NCBI GenBank assembly: GCA_028714275.1
Contig: JAQTMP010000009.1
Coordinates: 1-19,109, forward strand
Origin: Candidatus Paceibacterota bacterium
GTDB taxonomy: Bacteria; Patescibacteriota; Minisyncoccia; Phycocordibacterales; CAINVO01
Direction: 5' to 3'
Length of the DNA stretch: 19,109 nucleotides
Below the pieces are notes generated by a model that saw only the letters and a list, made by a program, of their open reading frames with translations, had not been told where the DNA came from and searched no databases. Position 1 is the first letter of the stretch. Each line of letters opens with the position of its first letter. Made by a program: the position numbers and the translations under genes. Positions 1-6,508 of this stretch are shown here, in pieces.

Positions 1-383
1 GAGTGACTAGTAGCGGCAATATGTCGACTCCACACAATTTTACCGATGTAGGGTGGTATAAATACGGGACTGCCCCAGGAATGACAGGGAGTGCTGTGAT
101 TGCGGGTCATTTGGATAACGGATTCTCACTAGCCGGAGTGTTTGAGCATCTGGCTGATTTAAAACCTGGAGATGATGTATCCATAGTGACGGCAGATAAC
201 AAGCTCCTTCACTTTACAGTGATAGAAAGCGACACTTACCCCTACCAAGTGGTACCTCTCCAAAGAATCTTCAACCAGAGTGACGGGTCATACCTCAATT
301 TAATTACCTGCCAAGGCCAATGGACAGCGGACTACACCACGTATGACCATCGCTTGGTGGTTTACACAAAGCTAGCCAGTTAA
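1..383 (+). CDS. Sortase (class F-like), 3' end only
   Basis: This is the C-terminal part of a sortase, the membrane transpeptidase that cuts sorting signals and joins proteins to cell-surface acceptors. The catalytic triad is visible: His in GHLD (residue 36 counting from the GTG at position 3), Cys in LITCQG (residue 103) and Arg in DHRLVV (residue 117), with the usual spacing of the sortase beta-barrel. The frame is open to the window edge and no signal or membrane anchor is present, so the real start lies upstream and the GTG at 3 is only the first in-frame start codon. The compact domain without extra C-terminal segments fits class F-type sortases, but the class is an inference. The family is secure; the substrate is unknown. 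Confidence 0.9.
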   Translation, partial: VTSSGNMSTPHNFTDVGWYKYGTAPGMTGSAVIAGHLDNGFSLAGVFEHLADLKPGDDVSIVTADNKLLHFTVIESDTYPYQVVPLQRIFNQSDGSYLNLITCQGQWTADYTTYDHRLVVYTKLAS

Positions 384-407
384 TTATTAATTTAACCTTA
401 AAAACTT

Positions 408-905
408 ATGAAAAATCTTGATCAAAAAATCACACCATTTTTATGGTTTGACACACAAGCTGAAGAGGCCGCGGAGTTTTATGTTTCTATCTTTAAAAAT
501 TCTAAGGTTGGCGACATTAGCCGCTACAGCAAGGAGGCCGCTGAGGCTTCGGGAAAACCAGAGGGATCGGTAATGGTGATTTCATTCGAGCTTGAGGGCC
601 AAAAATTTACAGCTATAAACGGAGGTCCCCAATTTAAGTTCAGCGGGGCAGTTTCTTTTCTGGTGAATTGTACAACCCAGGATGAAGTTGACTGGTTTTG
701 GGACAAGCTTTCCGAGGGCGGGGAAAAGGGACAGTGTGGCTGGATCAATCGAGACAAATTTGGGGTGACTTGGCAAATAGTACCTGAAGCCCTTGGCGAG
801 CTCATGAGTGATCCTGATCCGGAAAAATCCGCTCGGGTCATGCAGGCTATGCTCAAAATGACTAAAATCAACATAGCGGAGCTAGAAAAGGCGTACGAAG
901 GATAA
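408..905 (+). CDS. VOC family protein, PhnB / 3-demethylubiquinone methyltransferase-like fold
   Basis: A 165-residue protein of the vicinal-oxygen-chelate (glyoxalase/bleomycin resistance) superfamily, subtype PhnB / '3-dmu-9_3-mt'. Seen: an N-terminal beta-alpha unit KITPFLWFDTQAEEAAEFYV, the SIFKNSKV turn after it, and a second half with VDWFWDKLSEGG followed by DKFGVTWQIVP, the hallmark ending of this subtype. VOC enzymes bind a divalent metal between two beta-alpha-beta-beta-beta modules; the substrate cannot be read from sequence, and the methyltransferase name of the family is historical. The ATG at 408 lies 24 bp after the sortase stop, without a clear Shine-Dalgarno. It is one of three VOC genes within 5 kb and is not closely similar to the other two. 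Confidence 0.85.
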   Translation: MKNLDQKITPFLWFDTQAEEAAEFYVSIFKNSKVGDISRYSKEAAEASGKPEGSVMVISFELEGQKFTAINGGPQFKFSGAVSFLVNCTTQDEVDWFWDKLSEGGEKGQCGWINRDKFGVTWQIVPEALGELMSDPDPEKSARVMQAMLKMTKINIAELEKAYEG

Positions 906-1005
906 TCCTGGCCTGACTACATCTATTTACAATTTATTTTTTTAATGTATTATATTTCCCAGATTTAGGTGGTTTATATACCACAACAACGAAAGACAAT
1001 TGCAT

Positions 1006-1311
1006 ATGTCCTATACTCTATCGTGGCTTACTACTTACGGCTTGTTATGGTTCGGCCTGGCCATTCTCGGCGCAGTTTGTTCCATTGATTCAGCCAGAAG
1101 AACACTGAGACACGAGGTCTTGAGATCGTTCTTCATAAAAAATGCGAGCAGTGACGCCCAAAAAGCACTTGCTCACGCCTCAAAGGCCAGCAACGAATCC
1201 TACCTTAATGGGGTCTTGGCAAACATTTTTATATGGCCGTTATCCATAATAAATTGGGTTTTCGTATTCACCATAGTATTATGGGAAAAGCTAAAAACAC
1301 CGAAACCCTGA
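1006..1311 (+). CDS. Small membrane protein, unrecognised
   Basis: About 101 residues with two likely membrane segments: one near the N-terminus (LTTYGLLWFGLAILGAVC) and one near the C-terminus (NIFIWPLSIINWVFVFTIVL). Between them lies a charged, alanine-rich stretch of about 45 residues that should be cytosolic or form an amphipathic helix. I chose the ATG at 1006 over an in-frame TTG at 1000, because ATG is commoner and the protein loses only two residues. No family is recognised. It stands alone between the VOC gene and a hairpin terminator starting at 1327, so it is probably a single-gene transcript. Confidence 0.6.
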   Translation: MSYTLSWLTTYGLLWFGLAILGAVCSIDSARRTLRHEVLRSFFIKNASSDAQKALAHASKASNESYLNGVLANIFIWPLSIINWVFVFTIVLWEKLKTPKP

Positions 1312-1326
1312 TCAGGGTGCTCATCG

Positions 1327-1379
1327 CAAAATACCCACCCAACAGGGCCCGCCGTCTGCATGAGGTGGGCTTTTGTTTT
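1327..1379 (+). terminator. Rho-independent terminator after the 1006-1311 gene
   Basis: CCCACC (1334-1339) pairs with GGTGGG (1364-1369). The stem extends across a small internal loop through CAAAA (1327-1331) and TTTTG (1371-1375). A T-rich run follows. The loop is long (24 nt) and contains a GC-rich patch that may fold further. Confidence 0.6.
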
Positions 1380-1401
1380 GGATATTTTTTAGGGTTATAA
1401 T
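1373..1401 (+). promoter_or_regulatory. Sigma70-type promoter for the 1436 gene
   Basis: A perfect -10 box TATAAT lies at 1396-1401, with TTGTTT at 1373-1378 as the -35 box and a 17-bp spacer. Transcription would start near 1407, leaving a leader of about 28 nt. The -35 box overlaps the T-tract of the preceding terminator. Confidence 0.55.
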
Positions 1402-1435
1402 AGTACAGTAGGTTTTACCCACTAATTATAACCAT

Positions 1436-1813
1436 ATGAACATCACTGTTGTGATTGCGCAGGCGTTAGGAATTGTTTTTTCTGTATTAGGTTTGTCTAT
1501 ATTGGTCAACAAAAAGGGTCTGGTTTCATTCATTGAAGAATCAGGTCAGAGTCGGGGCATGGTGTGGTTTTCCGGGATTAGCGCTTTAATGATAGGGGCT
1601 ATTATTGTGGCCCTCAACAATATTTGGAGTTCTGGACTACAATTGTTTATTACTATCATCGGCTGGATCGCTTTGATCAAAGGAATCTTTATCCTCTTTT
1701 TTCCAAACCTCACGGTTTTACTTTACGAAAAAATGAATCGCTATGGTGTCCTTATTTTTGGCGGCATCTTTACTCTTGTGATAGGTTTAATTCTCCTTTA
1801 CAACGGTTTTTAG
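1436..1813 (+). CDS. Four-TM integral membrane protein, unrecognised
   Basis: A 125-residue hydrophobic protein with four predicted membrane segments: about residues 4-24 (VVIAQALGIVFSVLGLSILV), 41-61 (MVWFSGISALMIGAIIVAL), 67-90 (GLQLFITIIGWIALIKGIFILFF) and 103-123 (GVLIFGGIFTLVIGLILLY). The two halves have similar TM spacing, which suggests an internal duplication. No catalytic motif is visible, and I recognise only a generic small membrane protein. A good promoter lies upstream. Its last 27 bp overlap the convergent VOC gene 1787-2242, and no terminator is seen between them. Confidence 0.7.
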   Translation: MNITVVIAQALGIVFSVLGLSILVNKKGLVSFIEESGQSRGMVWFSGISALMIGAIIVALNNIWSSGLQLFITIIGWIALIKGIFILFFPNLTVLLYEKMNRYGVLIFGGIFTLVIGLILLYNGF

Positions 1814-2242
1814 ATTGTAGTCATAGCTAATCATCCACCAGATACCAAATTTATCCTGCAACATTCCGAAATAAGCGCCCCAGAAAGTTTTTTCGAGGGC
1901 CATTTCTACCTTTCCGCCAGCCGCCAATCTGCCAAAGATTTCGTCTGCCTCTTTCTCACTTTCGGTGCTGATTGAGAGGTTGAAATTGTCTCCTATTTTT
2001 ATAGGGTGCCCCATCGATGCAATAGAGTCACTAGCCATGAGTACATTTTCTTTTCCGATAGGTAGAGAAATGTGCATTATTTTTTCCTTATCACTTTCAG
2101 AAAACTTATCAGCATTTGGTAAATCCTTTACATCCTTATAGCGCTGGAGGTAGGCAAACTCACCCCCAAAGACTGACTTGTAAAAGTTAAAAGCCTCCTC
2201 TGCATTGCCTGGAAAATTTAGATATGGGTTTATTTTAAGCAT
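1787..2242 (-). CDS. VOC family protein, PhnB-like
   Basis: 151 residues with a typical PhnB-like VOC layout. The N-terminus MLKINPYLNFPGNAEEAFNF leads into YKSVFGGEF, the central strand reads IMHISLPIGKENVLMASD, and the second module carries EADEIFGRLAAGGKVEMALE and ends DKFGIWWMISYD. It belongs to the glyoxalase-fold metalloenzyme or binding-protein superfamily; the ligand is unknown. The sequence is of the common stand-alone PhnB type and clearly different from the 408-905 VOC gene. Its 3' end overlaps the convergent membrane-protein gene by 27 bp, so both mRNAs carry antisense ends. Confidence 0.88.
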   Translation of the reverse strand: MLKINPYLNFPGNAEEAFNFYKSVFGGEFAYLQRYKDVKDLPNADKFSESDKEKIMHISLPIGKENVLMASDSIASMGHPIKIGDNFNLSISTESEKEADEIFGRLAAGGKVEMALEKTFWGAYFGMLQDKFGIWWMISYDYNLKTVVKEN

Positions 2243-2355
2243 ATTATTACACTATTATTAGTTATTAATGTTAGGCTTATAAAAGACTTTATCGACCTAC
2301 CCTCTTATACAAATCCTGGCACCTAATCTTTCCTTCATGCGTGACGAGATAAAAG

Positions 2356-2389
2356 AAAAACGCACCCCTTGTCAAAGTGATGCGTTTTT
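2356..2389 (-). terminator. Hairpin terminator, possibly bidirectional
   Basis: AAAAACGCA (2356-2364) pairs with TGCGTTTTT (2381-2389) around a 16-nt loop. It lies 27 bp beyond the stop of the minus-strand coiled-coil gene, and read on that strand it ends in a T-rich run. The plus strand also gives a T-run, so it may act both ways. Confidence 0.7.
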
Positions 2390-2415
2390 TTGGTTTTTTC
2401 CTCATAGATCAGCCG

Positions 2416-3279
2416 TCACGACTGTGGAACGACTGTCCACTTGTCCGTCTGGCTGAGGCGTTCGTAGATCCGGATGTACGAGTTTGTCTTCTCTGACCGA
2501 ATACTCTGACGCAATAACCTTTGGGCCAAGCTGAGCTCCGGAAGAACCTCGCTATCGAGGGACATTGCGAGAAATCGGTAAAGGTCAGGACCGACTTTGA
2601 ATGAGGTCTTCTCGATGAGCAATTGCTTAGTCAGCTCGTAGAGGGCCCTCATGTTTACATTCATCGAGGTTGTTTTTTGAAAACGCTCGAAGAAACGCTG
2701 GATCTCTGACATGGCCTGACTGGCCATGTCCCCCCGCACGATGGTCATACTGTTGACCATGGCTACCACCCGGCGCAAACCATCAGCACTGGTAAAGCTG
2801 ATCTGGGAGCTGAGCCTTCCCCTTTCGTCCACCAGCCTTGGAAAGACATGTCGATTGAGGCAATCTTCCCTATCTTGAGAAGCTCTGACCACGGTGGCGT
2901 TGAGAGCAAAGACCTGTGTGACAATCTCGTCGATTGCTTTGACATCATTGGTCTGTTGCTCCATCAGCATAGTACGCTCGGTGCCGAGCCTGATCAAAAC
3001 TTCCTGAATATCCTTTGCGTGCCTTCTGAAGGCATCTCTTTCTTTGGTGAGCTCAGTGCTTTTGGCAGACCACCCCTGAATTTTTTCTTTCAGGTTGGCC
3101 TCTTTCTTGGTGCCGTGGGTTTTGATCTTGGTTATTTGCTCGACGGCTTTCAAGAAACCGCCGTATCCCTTTGCCCACTTTTTCCTGGCTTTTTCTTCGC
3201 CTTGGTTGGTTTTTTTGAGCTCGTTTCTCTGCCCATTGATTTCGTGCTCCAAAGTCCGAATCCGGCTTTTGAATTTCAT
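2416..3279 (-). CDS. Coiled-coil protein of unknown function
   Basis: A 287-residue soluble protein that I do not recognise. Residues 1 to about 115 are rich in Lys, Glu and Arg with heptad-like spacing and should form a coiled coil (for example LEHEINGQRNELKKTN and KSTELTKERDAFRRH). A helical C-terminal part follows with no Cys or His cluster and no nucleotide-binding motif. No signal peptide or TM segment is seen. The ATG at 3279 is preceded by a strong Shine-Dalgarno (AAGGAG, about 7 nt upstream), among the best in the window. It is transcribed away from the equally unknown gene at 3413 through a shared 130-bp region. A structural or scaffold role is only a guess. Confidence 0.7.
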   Translation of the reverse strand: MKFKSRIRTLEHEINGQRNELKKTNQGEEKARKKWAKGYGGFLKAVEQITKIKTHGTKKEANLKEKIQGWSAKSTELTKERDAFRRHAKDIQEVLIRLGTERTMLMEQQTNDVKAIDEIVTQVFALNATVVRASQDREDCLNRHVFPRLVDERGRLSSQISFTSADGLRRVVAMVNSMTIVRGDMASQAMSEIQRFFERFQKTTSMNVNMRALYELTKQLLIEKTSFKVGPDLYRFLAMSLDSEVLPELSLAQRLLRQSIRSEKTNSYIRIYERLSQTDKWTVVPQS

Positions 3280-3311
3280 ATGTCTTCTCCTTAATGTTCA
3301 GTCCTAGGGCC

Positions 3312-3339
3312 ATAATACAAGGATAAAGAAAAAAGTCGA
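3312..3339 (-). promoter_or_regulatory. Candidate promoter for the minus-strand coiled-coil gene
   Basis: On the minus strand, TCGACT (complement of 3334-3339) and TATTAT (complement of 3312-3317) are separated by 16 bp. Both boxes are imperfect. The position, about 35 bp before the ATG, fits. Confidence 0.35.
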
Positions 3340-3346
3340 GCCCCAG

Positions 3347-3377
3347 TTGACTAGCAAAAAATAATCAAGTCTATTAT
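3347..3377 (+). promoter_or_regulatory. Candidate promoter for the 3413 gene
   Basis: TTGACT at 3347-3352 and TATTAT at 3372-3377 have a 19-bp spacer, which is slightly long. It is divergent from the candidate minus-strand promoter just upstream, so the two genes may share control. Confidence 0.35.
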
Positions 3378-3412
3378 GATTAGTAAAGAATAACAAATAG
3401 AAAGGGGTGCAA

Positions 3413-3925
3413 ATGCCACTACCAGATAAAAACCCCAAATCCACGACCAGGAGATTGAGTCTGCGAGACCCAAGACTCGTGCGCGAGGATGAGGAAATGT
3501 TGAAAAAACATTTAGGGCAAATGGTTTTGTCGGAGGGTTTAATGAAATTTCTTCATCAATGTGTCCAGGACACAGGGATCGAAAAAAAGATCAATATTCC
3601 ATCTGGCCAGGCGGATGTCGCTGTAGCCATTATTCGAACGTCGGGCTTGGAAAAGAATGTCGGCCTGATTATCATCGATGAACTGCGCATCTTCTTTGAT
3701 GGCAAAACCTTTGTCGAAAAGTGGAAGCTGGGCCTCAGCAAAGGGCGCATATGCATCCTGCAGATTTCGCTTGAAATCCACAAGGTGCATGTGAACAAGC
3801 CTCAGATCCGGGTAGAACTCCGTGCCACTAACGGAGCCGAAACCAAACAAATAGTCAGAGAGTATGACTTCTCCTTGCTGACGGACTCGCAGTCTCACAA
3901 GGAAAAGCCTCACCCTCTGGGTTAA
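3413..3925 (+). CDS. Unrecognised soluble protein
   Basis: About 170 residues. The N-terminal 30 residues are polar and basic (KNPKSTTRRLSLRDPRLV). The central part alternates hydrophobic and polar residues, as in a beta-rich fold (NVGLIIIDELRIFFDG, GRICILQISLEIHKVHV, PQIRVELRATNG). No TM segment, signal peptide or catalytic motif is visible. I chose the ATG at 3413 over an in-frame GTG at 3407, because AAAGGGG (3401-3407) sits 5 nt before it as ribosome binding site. A 9-bp terminator hairpin follows the stop directly, so it is a monocistronic unit divergent from the coiled-coil gene. Confidence 0.65.
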   Translation: MPLPDKNPKSTTRRLSLRDPRLVREDEEMLKKHLGQMVLSEGLMKFLHQCVQDTGIEKKINIPSGQADVAVAIIRTSGLEKNVGLIIIDELRIFFDGKTFVEKWKLGLSKGRICILQISLEIHKVHVNKPQIRVELRATNGAETKQIVREYDFSLLTDSQSHKEKPHPLG

Positions 3926-3927
3926 AA

Positions 3928-3965
3928 ACAGGCCCGTTTGCTTTACGCGCGGGTCTGTCTTCTTC
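3928..3965 (+). terminator. Terminator after the 3413-3925 gene
   Basis: ACAGGCCCG (3928-3936) pairs with CGGGTCTGT (3950-3958), 9 bp with one G-T pair, followed by a T-rich but interrupted run. Confidence 0.65.
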
Positions 3966-4001
3966 GTTGCCGTTTTTGTTGCCGTTTTATCTGTTTGAAA
4001 A

Positions 4002-4652
4002 TTAGTAGCTTGGAACCGAGGTCGGTGTTGGAATTTTAATTTGACTATTCATCATAGCTGACACGTCTACAAACTTTACTGTTGTAGGCAAAGTAAACCT
4101 AGACTGATCAACTGCCCAGTCTGTACACTTATAATCCGTCTGGGCATCCAGGCTCACTCCTGCATTACTTTGGGCCTGGACTTGACTCTGGGATTGATTT
4201 TGCGTGATCTGCTCAAAATTCATCTTTACCCCTTGATTAGCCTGGGCGCTAGACCAGAAATAGACGTCGTTCCCTTGGCGAACCATGTGTGAATCTATGG
4301 CCTTGCCAGAAGAGGCCGTTACCAAAGAGAAGTCTCCTCTCAGCATATTTGCTGAGAGGTAGACTGTACCTGAGGTTTGCCCTTGTGCTGTGGTCTGACT
4401 AAAAGTACACATCACATTTTTCCCTATAGCCAAAAGCCCTCGCAAACTCATCGGATTGCTTGACCCTACTGCTGCGGAGGTTGTAGAAGAGGCACCCAAA
4501 GTAGAGGTAGCGGTGGAATACATCGCTGGGTTATTTCCTTGGCCCGTGCTTTTGACGGAATAGTAAACTCCACCACCGACAATCAAGGCAACCACAATAA
4601 TAAGTATCACTCCCAACAAACCAAAGCCTTTACTTAGATTTTTATATTTCAT
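4002..4652 (-). CDS. Membrane-anchored extracytoplasmic protein, unrecognised
   Basis: 216 residues: a short basic N-terminus (MKYKNLSKGF), one membrane segment (about residues 10-31, GLLGVILIIVVALIVGGG), a low-complexity Ser/Thr/Ala linker (about 36-67), then a domain expected outside the cell. That domain has two cysteines that could pair (in MCTFSQ and YKCTDW), a Gln/Ser-rich stretch (QNQSQSQVQAQSN) and a hydrophobic 'Leu-rich strand' region LSANMLRGDFSLV. Stretches such as MVRQGNDVYFWSS suggest a beta-rich, lipoprotein-carrier-like fold, but this is weak. The N-terminus resembles a prepilin but lacks Glu at +5. It is probably a single-gene unit; the function is unknown. Confidence 0.65.
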   Translation of the reverse strand: MKYKNLSKGFGLLGVILIIVVALIVGGGVYYSVKSTGQGNNPAMYSTATSTLGASSTTSAAVGSSNPMSLRGLLAIGKNVMCTFSQTTAQGQTSGTVYLSANMLRGDFSLVTASSGKAIDSHMVRQGNDVYFWSSAQANQGVKMNFEQITQNQSQSQVQAQSNAGVSLDAQTDYKCTDWAVDQSRFTLPTTVKFVDVSAMMNSQIKIPTPTSVPSY

Positions 4653-4772
4653 ATATTAATAATTAGTAACGAGTAAATGGAACAAATTATACGAATAAAG
4701 AGTTCCGACCTTTACTCAATCATATGACTATTTTGTCAATACGCAAGAGCCGAACAGCAATTAAAAATAAAT

Positions 4773-4792
4773 ACCCTCAGAATAATGAGGGT
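4773..4792 (-). terminator. Terminator of the 4815-5195 VOC gene
   Basis: ACCCTCA (4773-4779) pairs with TGAGGGT (4786-4792) around a 6-nt loop. AT-rich flanks (AAATAAAT and TTTATTTA) extend the pairing. On the minus strand it lies 22 bp after the VOC stop and ends in a T-rich run. The symmetric flanks make it plausible for both strands. Confidence 0.75.
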
Positions 4793-4814
4793 TTTATTTA
4801 TATTTCTAGGCTGT

Positions 4815-5195
4815 TCATTTTTTAGCCGGTTGAAAAAGTCCGAGACGATTGCCGTCTACGTCCTTAAATTGGGCGTAAAAACCCATGCCATCCATTGACT
4901 CCTTGGGAAGGACTATACTACCGCCAGCGACCATTATTTTGTCTATGATGTCATCAATGTCTTCGACAGAAACAACCACTGTTGGACCCTCTGTGCGGGG
5001 GCCACGTTTTTGGATTCCCCCATTGATGGCACCTTGCTGTAGTGACATTCCTTTTTCATTGCTTTTGGCTGCAATGACACTGACATAGTTTTCATCCCAA
5101 GGCTTAAAATTCCAACCAAAAACTGCTGAGTAAAAATCCTGAGCTTCAACAAGATCTTCTGCAGGAATCTCAAAATGAGCGACTATATTTTTCAT
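4815..5195 (-). CDS. VOC family protein, glyoxalase/bleomycin-resistance type
   Basis: 126 residues, one complete VOC module pair. The N-terminus reads IVAHFEIPAEDLVEAQDFYS, then AVFGWNFKPW, the standard first beta-alpha unit with a His at residue 7 in the usual metal-ligand position. The middle has VVVSVEDIDDIIDKIMVAGG and the end FYAQFKDVDGNRLGLFQP, where the Glu ligand often found near the end of this domain is not obvious. This last motif (DVDGNRLGLFQ) separates it from the two PhnB-like VOC genes in the window. It is monocistronic with its own terminator. The ligand cannot be predicted. Confidence 0.88.
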   Translation of the reverse strand: MKNIVAHFEIPAEDLVEAQDFYSAVFGWNFKPWDENYVSVIAAKSNEKGMSLQQGAINGGIQKRGPRTEGPTVVVSVEDIDDIIDKIMVAGGSIVLPKESMDGMGFYAQFKDVDGNRLGLFQPAKK

Positions 5196-5293
5196 AAATT
5201 TATGATTAGTTTAATAAAAATTTGGGACCTTTATACCCGTATAATACCCCTTACCTGAAAATTTATTTCAAGAGTTTGTGTTAAAATGGCCTA

Positions 5294-5911
5294 ATGAAAG
5301 ATTTTGGTTTGACTAAGAGAGAATTCAACATTCTCAATAAATTAAGCACCCCTGAAAAGATCCAGGATTTTCTCGAAACTTTAGCGTATAACTTCGAAAA
5401 AAAGGGCGAAACCTACATGTCTCCACGACGAGTCTTGTCCGAAAAAAAAGCCCATTGCCTCGAGGGAGCCCTCCTGGCTGGGCTGGCCCTCTGGATCCAC
5501 GGTAAAAAACCTCTTTTACTTGACCTCAAAACCACTCCGTCAGACGGAGACCACATCATTGCTCTCTATAGACAAAACGGTTATTGGGGCGCTATTAGTA
5601 AAACCAACCACGCCTGCCTGCGTTTTCGCGATCCTATCTACCGAAATATACGTGAGCTAGTGGCCTCATATTTTCATGAATATTTTCTGAATAAAAATGG
5701 GGAGAAGACCTTGAGAAGCTATTCAAGGCCCTTTGATCTACGTCAGCTTGGCACCGACTGGATTACTACAGACAAAGACCTTTGGGATATTGCCTATACT
5801 CTTGATGAAATCACTCACCACCCTCTTTTTCCAAAATCGCAGGAAAAATTTATCCGGAAGGCAGATAAATTTGAGAGACGTGCTGGGACTCTGACAGAGT
5901 GGCAACCTTAG
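5294..5911 (+). CDS. Transglutaminase-like Cys/His protein, function unknown
   Basis: 205 residues, soluble, no signal peptide. Seen: KKAHCLEGALLAGLAL places Cys55 at the start of a hydrophobic helix, SDGDHIIALY places His87 at the start of a strand, and WGAISKTNH plus FRDP follow. A Cys at a helix start followed by a strand His and an Asp/Asn is the order of the transglutaminase-like (papain-fold) superfamily. The assignment is by motif order only. The C-terminal third is helical and charged. The ATG at 5294 has no clear Shine-Dalgarno, and TTAAAAT at 5281-5287 could be a -10 box of a nearly leaderless mRNA. The tRNA cluster follows 60 bp downstream. It could be a peptidase-like or inactive member. 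Confidence 0.7.
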   Translation: MKDFGLTKREFNILNKLSTPEKIQDFLETLAYNFEKKGETYMSPRRVLSEKKAHCLEGALLAGLALWIHGKKPLLLDLKTTPSDGDHIIALYRQNGYWGAISKTNHACLRFRDPIYRNIRELVASYFHEYFLNKNGEKTLRSYSRPFDLRQLGTDWITTDKDLWDIAYTLDEITHHPLFPKSQEKFIRKADKFERRAGTLTEWQP

Positions 5912-5971
5912 AAGATTTCTGCTATTCTACTGTTACTCGTCGGGTTCAGCTCAGGGACTGATCCCCCGAAT

Positions 5972-6047
5972 GGCGCAGTGGCGAAGTGGTTAACGCAGCA
6001 GTTTGCAAAACTGACATGCGCCGGTTCGATTCCGGCCTGCGCCTCCA
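5972..6047 (+). tRNA. tRNA-Cys (GCA), CCA encoded
   Basis: The acceptor stem GGCGCAG (5972-5978) pairs with CTGCGCC (6037-6043). The anticodon loop TTGCAAA carries GCA, the T-arm is GCCGG-TTCGATT-CCGGC, and the discriminator is U, as expected for Cys. CCA is encoded at 6045-6047. The first anticodon-stem pair is a G-A mismatch. Confidence 0.95.
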
Positions 6048-6049
6048 AT

Positions 6050-6135
6050 GCCCAGGTGGTGAAATGGTATACACGGAGGACTTAAAATCCTCTGACCTTT
6101 AAAAAGTCGTGTGGGTTCGAGTCCCACCCTGGGCA
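6050..6135 (+). tRNA. tRNA-Leu (TAA)
   Basis: The acceptor GCCCAGG (6050-6056) pairs with CCTGGGC (6128-6134), with discriminator A. The anticodon stem GAGGA/TCCTC has loop CTTAAAA with anticodon TAA. A long class II variable arm (GAC...GTC) and the T-arm GTGGG-TTCGAGT-CCCAC are present. The 3' sequence is ACCG, so CCA is not fully encoded. It starts 2 bp after tRNA-Cys. Confidence 0.95.
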
Positions 6136-6173
6136 CCGGCGACAAAATTTGGTATAAATAGCAAAATTGATAT

Positions 6174-6246
6174 CCACCCATAGCTCAGTTGGTAGAGCGG
6201 CTCCCTCTTAAGGAGATGGTCGTAGGTTCGACTCCTACTGGGTGGA
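6174..6246 (+). tRNA. tRNA-Lys (CTT)
   Basis: The acceptor CCACCCA (6174-6180) pairs with TGGGTGG (6239-6245). The D-arm is GCTC-AGTTGGTA-GAGC, the anticodon loop CTCTTAA carries CTT, and the T-arm is GTAGG-TTCGACT-CCTAC. The discriminator is A and CCA is not encoded. The outermost anticodon-stem pair is a G-A mismatch, as in the tRNA-Cys gene. Confidence 0.93.
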
Positions 6247-6283
6247 CACGTGAGTACAGAAAGGAAACTGTGCCCGTACAAAT

Positions 6284-6368
6284 GCCGGGGTGGCGAAATT
6301 GGCAGACGCACTTGCCTTAGGAGCAAGCGGAGTAATCCATGGAGGTTCAAGTCCTCTCCCCGGCACCA
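6284..6368 (+). tRNA. tRNA-Leu (TAG), CCA encoded
   Basis: The acceptor GCCGGGG (6284-6290) pairs with CCCCGGC (6358-6364). The anticodon stem CTTGC/GCAAG has loop CTTAGGA with anticodon TAG, and a class II variable arm is present. Discriminator A is followed by encoded CCA (6366-6368). The downstream hairpin starts at 6364, inside the tRNA, so the 3' end of the precursor is locked in two competing structures. Confidence 0.95.
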
Positions 6369-6409
6369 AGAAAAGAGACACGACTCATGTCGTGTCTCTT
6401 TTCTTGGTG
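6364..6409 (+). terminator. 21-bp hairpin overlapping the tRNA-Leu(TAG) 3' end
   Basis: A perfect inverted repeat, 6364-6384 with 6389-6409, and a TCAT loop. The left arm begins with the last acceptor base, discriminator and CCA of the tRNA. The right arm contains CTCTTTTCTT but no T-run follows, so it is not a classical terminator. It may act as an end signal of the tRNA cluster or as an RNase III-like substrate. Confidence 0.7.
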
Positions 6410-6422
6410 GCTGTTGAGTTGA

Positions 6423-6508
6423 GGAGAGGACTTGAAAGCCGGACTGAGCGAAGGCGAAGGAGGCGGGGTCGCGGGCGAGCACACCAGTGCGAGACCTGTG
6501 ACCAAGTC
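6423..6508 (+). repeat. Inverted T-arm copy and GC-rich foldback after tRNA-Leu
   Basis: GGAGAGGACTTGAA (6423-6436) is an exact inverted copy of tRNA-Leu positions 6346-6359 (T-loop, 3' T-stem and acceptor start). From there GACTTG (6429-6434) can pair with CAAGTC (6503-6508), enclosing a GC-rich stretch with GGACTGAGCGAAGG and CGAGCACACC. That resembles the GA-strand of the foldback elements at 14198 and 15125 (CGAGCGACACC in the latter), so it may be a divergent third copy. The apical A/T-rich hairpin of those copies is missing. Confidence 0.35.

Noticed and set aside
2848..3294. 148-codon plus-strand open frame
   Set aside because: It lies opposite the coiled-coil gene, which has a strong ribosome binding site and a plausible composition; the plus frame is a Phe/Leu-rich shadow.
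4002..4652. Type IV prepilin call for the membrane-anchored protein
   Set aside because: KGF followed by a hydrophobic stretch recalls a prepilin, but Glu at +5 is missing and no pilus genes are nearby.
400..5200. Integron-like cassette array
   Set aside because: Small single-gene units with VOC genes suggest cassettes, but orientations alternate, no integrase is present and no attC-like sites separate the genes.
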